From positions 1 to 25,930 of IMG/VR virus record IMGVR_UViG_3300020204_000333: a stretch of DNA of 25,930 nucleotides; one strand, 5' to 3'. Source of the stretch: a virus. The notes below the pieces were generated by a model that was given only the letters and a program-made list of their open reading frames with translations, was not told where the DNA came from and ran no database searches. The position numbers and the translations under genes are program-made. Below, in pieces: positions 24,901 to 25,930 of this stretch; the first letter of the stretch is position 1; each line of letters begins with the position of its first letter.

Positions 24901-25930
24901 AAGGAACTCAAGGACTTCAAGGTCTACAAGGAACTCAAGGAACAGGAGTACAAGGAACTCAAGGCACTCAAGGTTTACAAGGATTACAGGGAACACAAGG
25001 ATTGCAAGGAGATCAAGGTGTTCAAGGATTGCAAGGATTGCAGGGTGTTCAAAGTACTCAGGGTTTACAAGGTCTTCAAGGAACTCAAGGAATAGGAGTA
25101 CAAGGCACTCAAGGTACCCAAGGCACTCAAGGTCTCCAAGGAACTCAAGGACTTCAAGGACTTCAGGGTCTTCAAGGACTTTCTAATCAAGGTGTACAGG
25201 GGACACAAGGAACTCAAGGACTTCAAGGATCTCAAGGATTACAGGGTGTTCAGGGGGATATTGGATCTCAGGGTCTTCAAGGTACACAAGGTCTTCAAGG
25301 TACACAAGGTATTCAGGGCACACAGGGATTAGGAACTCAAGGTAACCAAGGCACTCAAGGTCTTCAGGGTCTTCAAGGTTCTCAAGGTGTTGGTGCTCAG
25401 GGAACTCAGGGAGTTGCTGGTGATCAAGGAACCCAAGGTCTTCAAGGAACTCAAGGTCTTCAAGGTAGACAAGGAACTCAAGGATCAATAGGTAGTCAGG
25501 GAACTCAAGGAACTTTGGGTATTCAAGGTCTTCAAGGTCTTCAAGGTCTTCAAGGAACTCAAGGTGTTGGTGCTCAAGGTCTTCAAGGTAATCAAGGAAC
25601 TCAAGGTCTTCAAGGGATTCAAGGTAACCAAGGTGTTCAAGGTGTAGGTGCTCAAGGTCTACAAGGTCTCCAAGGTCTTCAAGGAGTTCAGGGATCTGGA
25701 AATCAAGGAATTCAAGGGTCTCAAGGAACACAGGGTCTTCAGGGGTCTCAAGGAACTGGAACTCAAGGAAGTCAAGGCACACAAGGAACTCAGGGTGATC
25801 AAGGTGTTCAGGGATCTGGAACTCAAGGATTACAAGGTCTTCAGGGAACACAAGGAACTCAAGGGACTCAAGGCACTCAAGGAACTCAAGGTGCTCAAGG
25901 AACCCAAGGTCCTCAAGCAACTCAAGGTCT
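21975..25930 (+). CDS. Very long collagen-like fibre protein, open at the window edge
   Basis: The frame opens with ATG at 21975 and has no stop through 25930, so at least 1318 residues are visible. Residues 1-80 are a folded-looking head ([56 protein letters not shown]). From residue 81 almost everything is Gly-X-Gln, about 412 triplets, with X mainly Leu, Thr, Val, Ile, Asn, Asp and Ser. Occasional triplets lack Gln ([18 protein letters not shown]). Two kinds of interruption recur: GLSNQ and a short G1G step (GVGAQ, GTGVQ, GAGIQ). One Pro appears in the visible repeat (GPQATQ near the edge). By analogy with collagen it would form a triple-helical rod, probably a fibre or whisker. The translation start has only a poor ribosome site, so coupling to the previous gene is likely. 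Confidence 0.85.
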   Translation, partial: MARYTSGRYRRFSQSGITSDRYEFLGVEQAEPDLGDPLVGVSSIGVKPVPNGTFYDQYVLIAVGTEVGSRYWIKSENLFSQGIQGIQGTQGNQGIQGTQGLQGQAIQGVQGNQSTQGLQGIQGETFQGTQGTQGIQGTQGTQGLQGLQGLQGLSNQGVQGTQGLQGDVGIQGAQGVQGLSNQGVQGTQGLQGDQGIQGTQGVGSQGSQGVQGLSNQGVQGTQGTQGIQGELGYQGTQGNQGIQGTQGLQGIQGELGYQGTQGNQGIQGTQGLQGIQGELGYQGTQGLQGLQGFQGTQGLQGIQGSGVQGVQGTQGLQGFQGTQGLQGVQGMQGNQGLQGFQGTQGLQGLQGLQGLSNQGVQGTQGLQGTQGLQGLQGLSNQGVQGTQGTQGLQGSQGTGVQGTQGTQGLQGFQGTQGLQGIQGDIGNQGVQGTQGTQGLQGIQGAGIQGNQGTQGLQGLQGTQGLQGIQGAGIQGSQGTQGSQGTQGLQGIQGQLGFQGSQGTQGLQGFQGTQGLQGDVGVQGTQGLQGLQGTQGLQGSQGIGAQGSQGTQGVQGSQGTQGLQGIQGDLGIQGTQGVQGDQGTQGLQGSQGTGVQGTQGTQGLQGLQGLQGVQGDIGNQGVQGTQGTQGLQGDQGVQGTQGTQGLSNQGAQGTQGLQGLQGVQGDIGNQGVQGVQGTQGLQGLQGLQGLQGTGVQGFQGTQGLQGTQGLQGLQGLSNQGVQGTQGLQGIQGTQGLQGLQGTQGDFGVQGFQGTQGLQGLQGTQGDFGVQGVQGAQGLQGLQGLQGTQGDFGVQGVQGTQGLQGNQGTQGLQGLQGTQGAGFQGAQGTQGLQGLQGTQGDLGVQGTQGTQGTQGLQGVQGNQGLQGLQGIQGVGAQGTQGTQGLQGLQGTQGLQGLQGTQATQGTQATQGTQATQGTQGLQGLQGSQGTQGLQGLQGTQGVGAQGTQGTQGLQGLQGLQGTQGIQGTQGTQGLQGLQGTQGLQGLQGTQGTGVQGTQGTQGLQGLQGTQGLQGDQGVQGLQGLQGVQSTQGLQGLQGTQGIGVQGTQGTQGTQGLQGTQGLQGLQGLQGLSNQGVQGTQGTQGLQGSQGLQGVQGDIGSQGLQGTQGLQGTQGIQGTQGLGTQGNQGTQGLQGLQGSQGVGAQGTQGVAGDQGTQGLQGTQGLQGRQGTQGSIGSQGTQGTLGIQGLQGLQGLQGTQGVGAQGLQGNQGTQGLQGIQGNQGVQGVGAQGLQGLQGLQGVQGSGNQGIQGSQGTQGLQGSQGTGTQGSQGTQGTQGDQGVQGSGTQGLQGLQGTQGTQGTQGTQGTQGAQGTQGPQATQG
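22647..22819 (+). repeat. 72-base perfect tandem repeat (about 2.4 copies)
   Basis: The unit containing TGAACTTGGATATCAGGG begins at 22661, 22733 and 22805. The first two full units are identical and the third diverges at about 22820. Each unit codes 24 residues, or eight Gly-X-Y triplets ([24 protein letters not shown]). The lack of synonymous differences points to recent duplication. Confidence 0.9.
24666..24719 (+). repeat. 18-base tandem repeat with Gly-to-Ala triplets
   Basis: ACTCAAGCGACTCA[G/A]GGT is repeated three times. It codes TQATQG and so places Ala where Gly is expected at every second triplet, a local departure from the collagen rule. Confidence 0.88.

Larger units (their letters stand above)
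22218..25930 (+). repeat. Collagen-like Gly-X-Gln repeat, second fibre gene
   Basis: A nine-base unit CAA/CAG-GGN-NNN is repeated about 412 times without a frame change; CAA-GGT positions checked at 24006 and 25923 are still in the ATG frame. Higher-order repeats are embedded in it, including a 72-base tandem near 22.65 kb and an 18-base tandem near 24.67 kb. Confidence 0.95.

Noticed and set aside
22422-25920. Several 180-290 codon open frames on both strands across the second collagen-like tract
   Set aside because: Same cause: simple repeat translated out of frame (for example LEFLEYLE or FKVFKELK patterns). The Gly-X-Gln frame is the only one joined to a normal N-terminal domain.
22218-25930. 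The dense repeat as a CRISPR array or noncoding satellite
   Set aside because: No fixed repeat with unique spacers is seen. The nine-base period keeps one protein frame from the ATG at 21975, which fits a coding collagen-like repeat.
1-25930. tRNA genes, insertion sequences, integrase or attachment sites
   Set aside because: No cloverleaf-like sequence, transposase motif or terminal inverted repeat was noticed. The window is almost fully occupied by virion genes, with no gap above 50 bases that lacks a gene.

Overview
The window looks like part of the structural region of a T4-like myovirus of marine cyanobacteria (Synechococcus or Prochlorococcus). The reasons are the order and sequence of T4-type baseplate genes (gp32, gp53, gp48, gp4, a gp54-like tube initiator, gp26, gp51-like, gp27-like hub, gp5), late promoters of the CTAAATA/ATAAATA type, moderate AT richness, almost no intergenic space, and very large collagen-like fibre genes. 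Host and virus family are inferred from gene content; no search was run.

Layout. Bases 1-602 hold the 3' part of gp32, the single-stranded DNA-binding protein, followed by a GC hairpin with a T-rich tail. A leftward operon follows (633-3161): gp53 (baseplate wedge), gp48 (tail-tube cap), a small unrecognised protein, and gp4 (head-completion nuclease). At 3161-3202 two late-promoter motifs form a perfect inverted repeat between divergent operons. From 3203 onward everything runs rightward: a gp54/tail-tube-fold protein, gp26, a 57-residue gp51-like ORF in the -1 frame, then three large genes with shared hydrophobic N-terminal architecture. The first of these (546 aa) is a tape-measure candidate. 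The second and third carry peptidoglycan-hydrolase modules (glucosaminidase-like plus VanY; RlpA-like plus M23). A gp27-like hub, a lysozyme-less gp5 ending in a long Thr-Pro tract, and a separate beta-helical spike protein follow.

The right half is adhesin/fibre territory. It has a 2258-residue protein (C1q-like domain, collagen-like stem, beta-helix-like segment, alternating helical and beta modules), a 117-residue small protein, and a gene open to the window edge whose last ~1,240 visible residues are almost purely Gly-X-Gln collagen-like repeats.

How it fits together. gp53, gp48, gp54-like, gp26, gp51-like, gp27-like, gp5 and the spike would build the baseplate, hub and tube start. The hydrophobic paralogues probably lie in or near the tube and bring wall-cutting domains to the cell surface. 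The collagen-like proteins are probably long trimeric fibres.

The most notable signal is a canonical T TTT TTC slippery heptamer at the very end of gp26, with the gp51-like ORF in the -1 frame directly upstream of the tape-measure candidate. This is the layout of the tail-chaperone frameshift of lambda (G/GT). Second is the set of paralogues that share both ends but carry different hydrolase pairs, which appears to replace the lysozyme missing from gp5.
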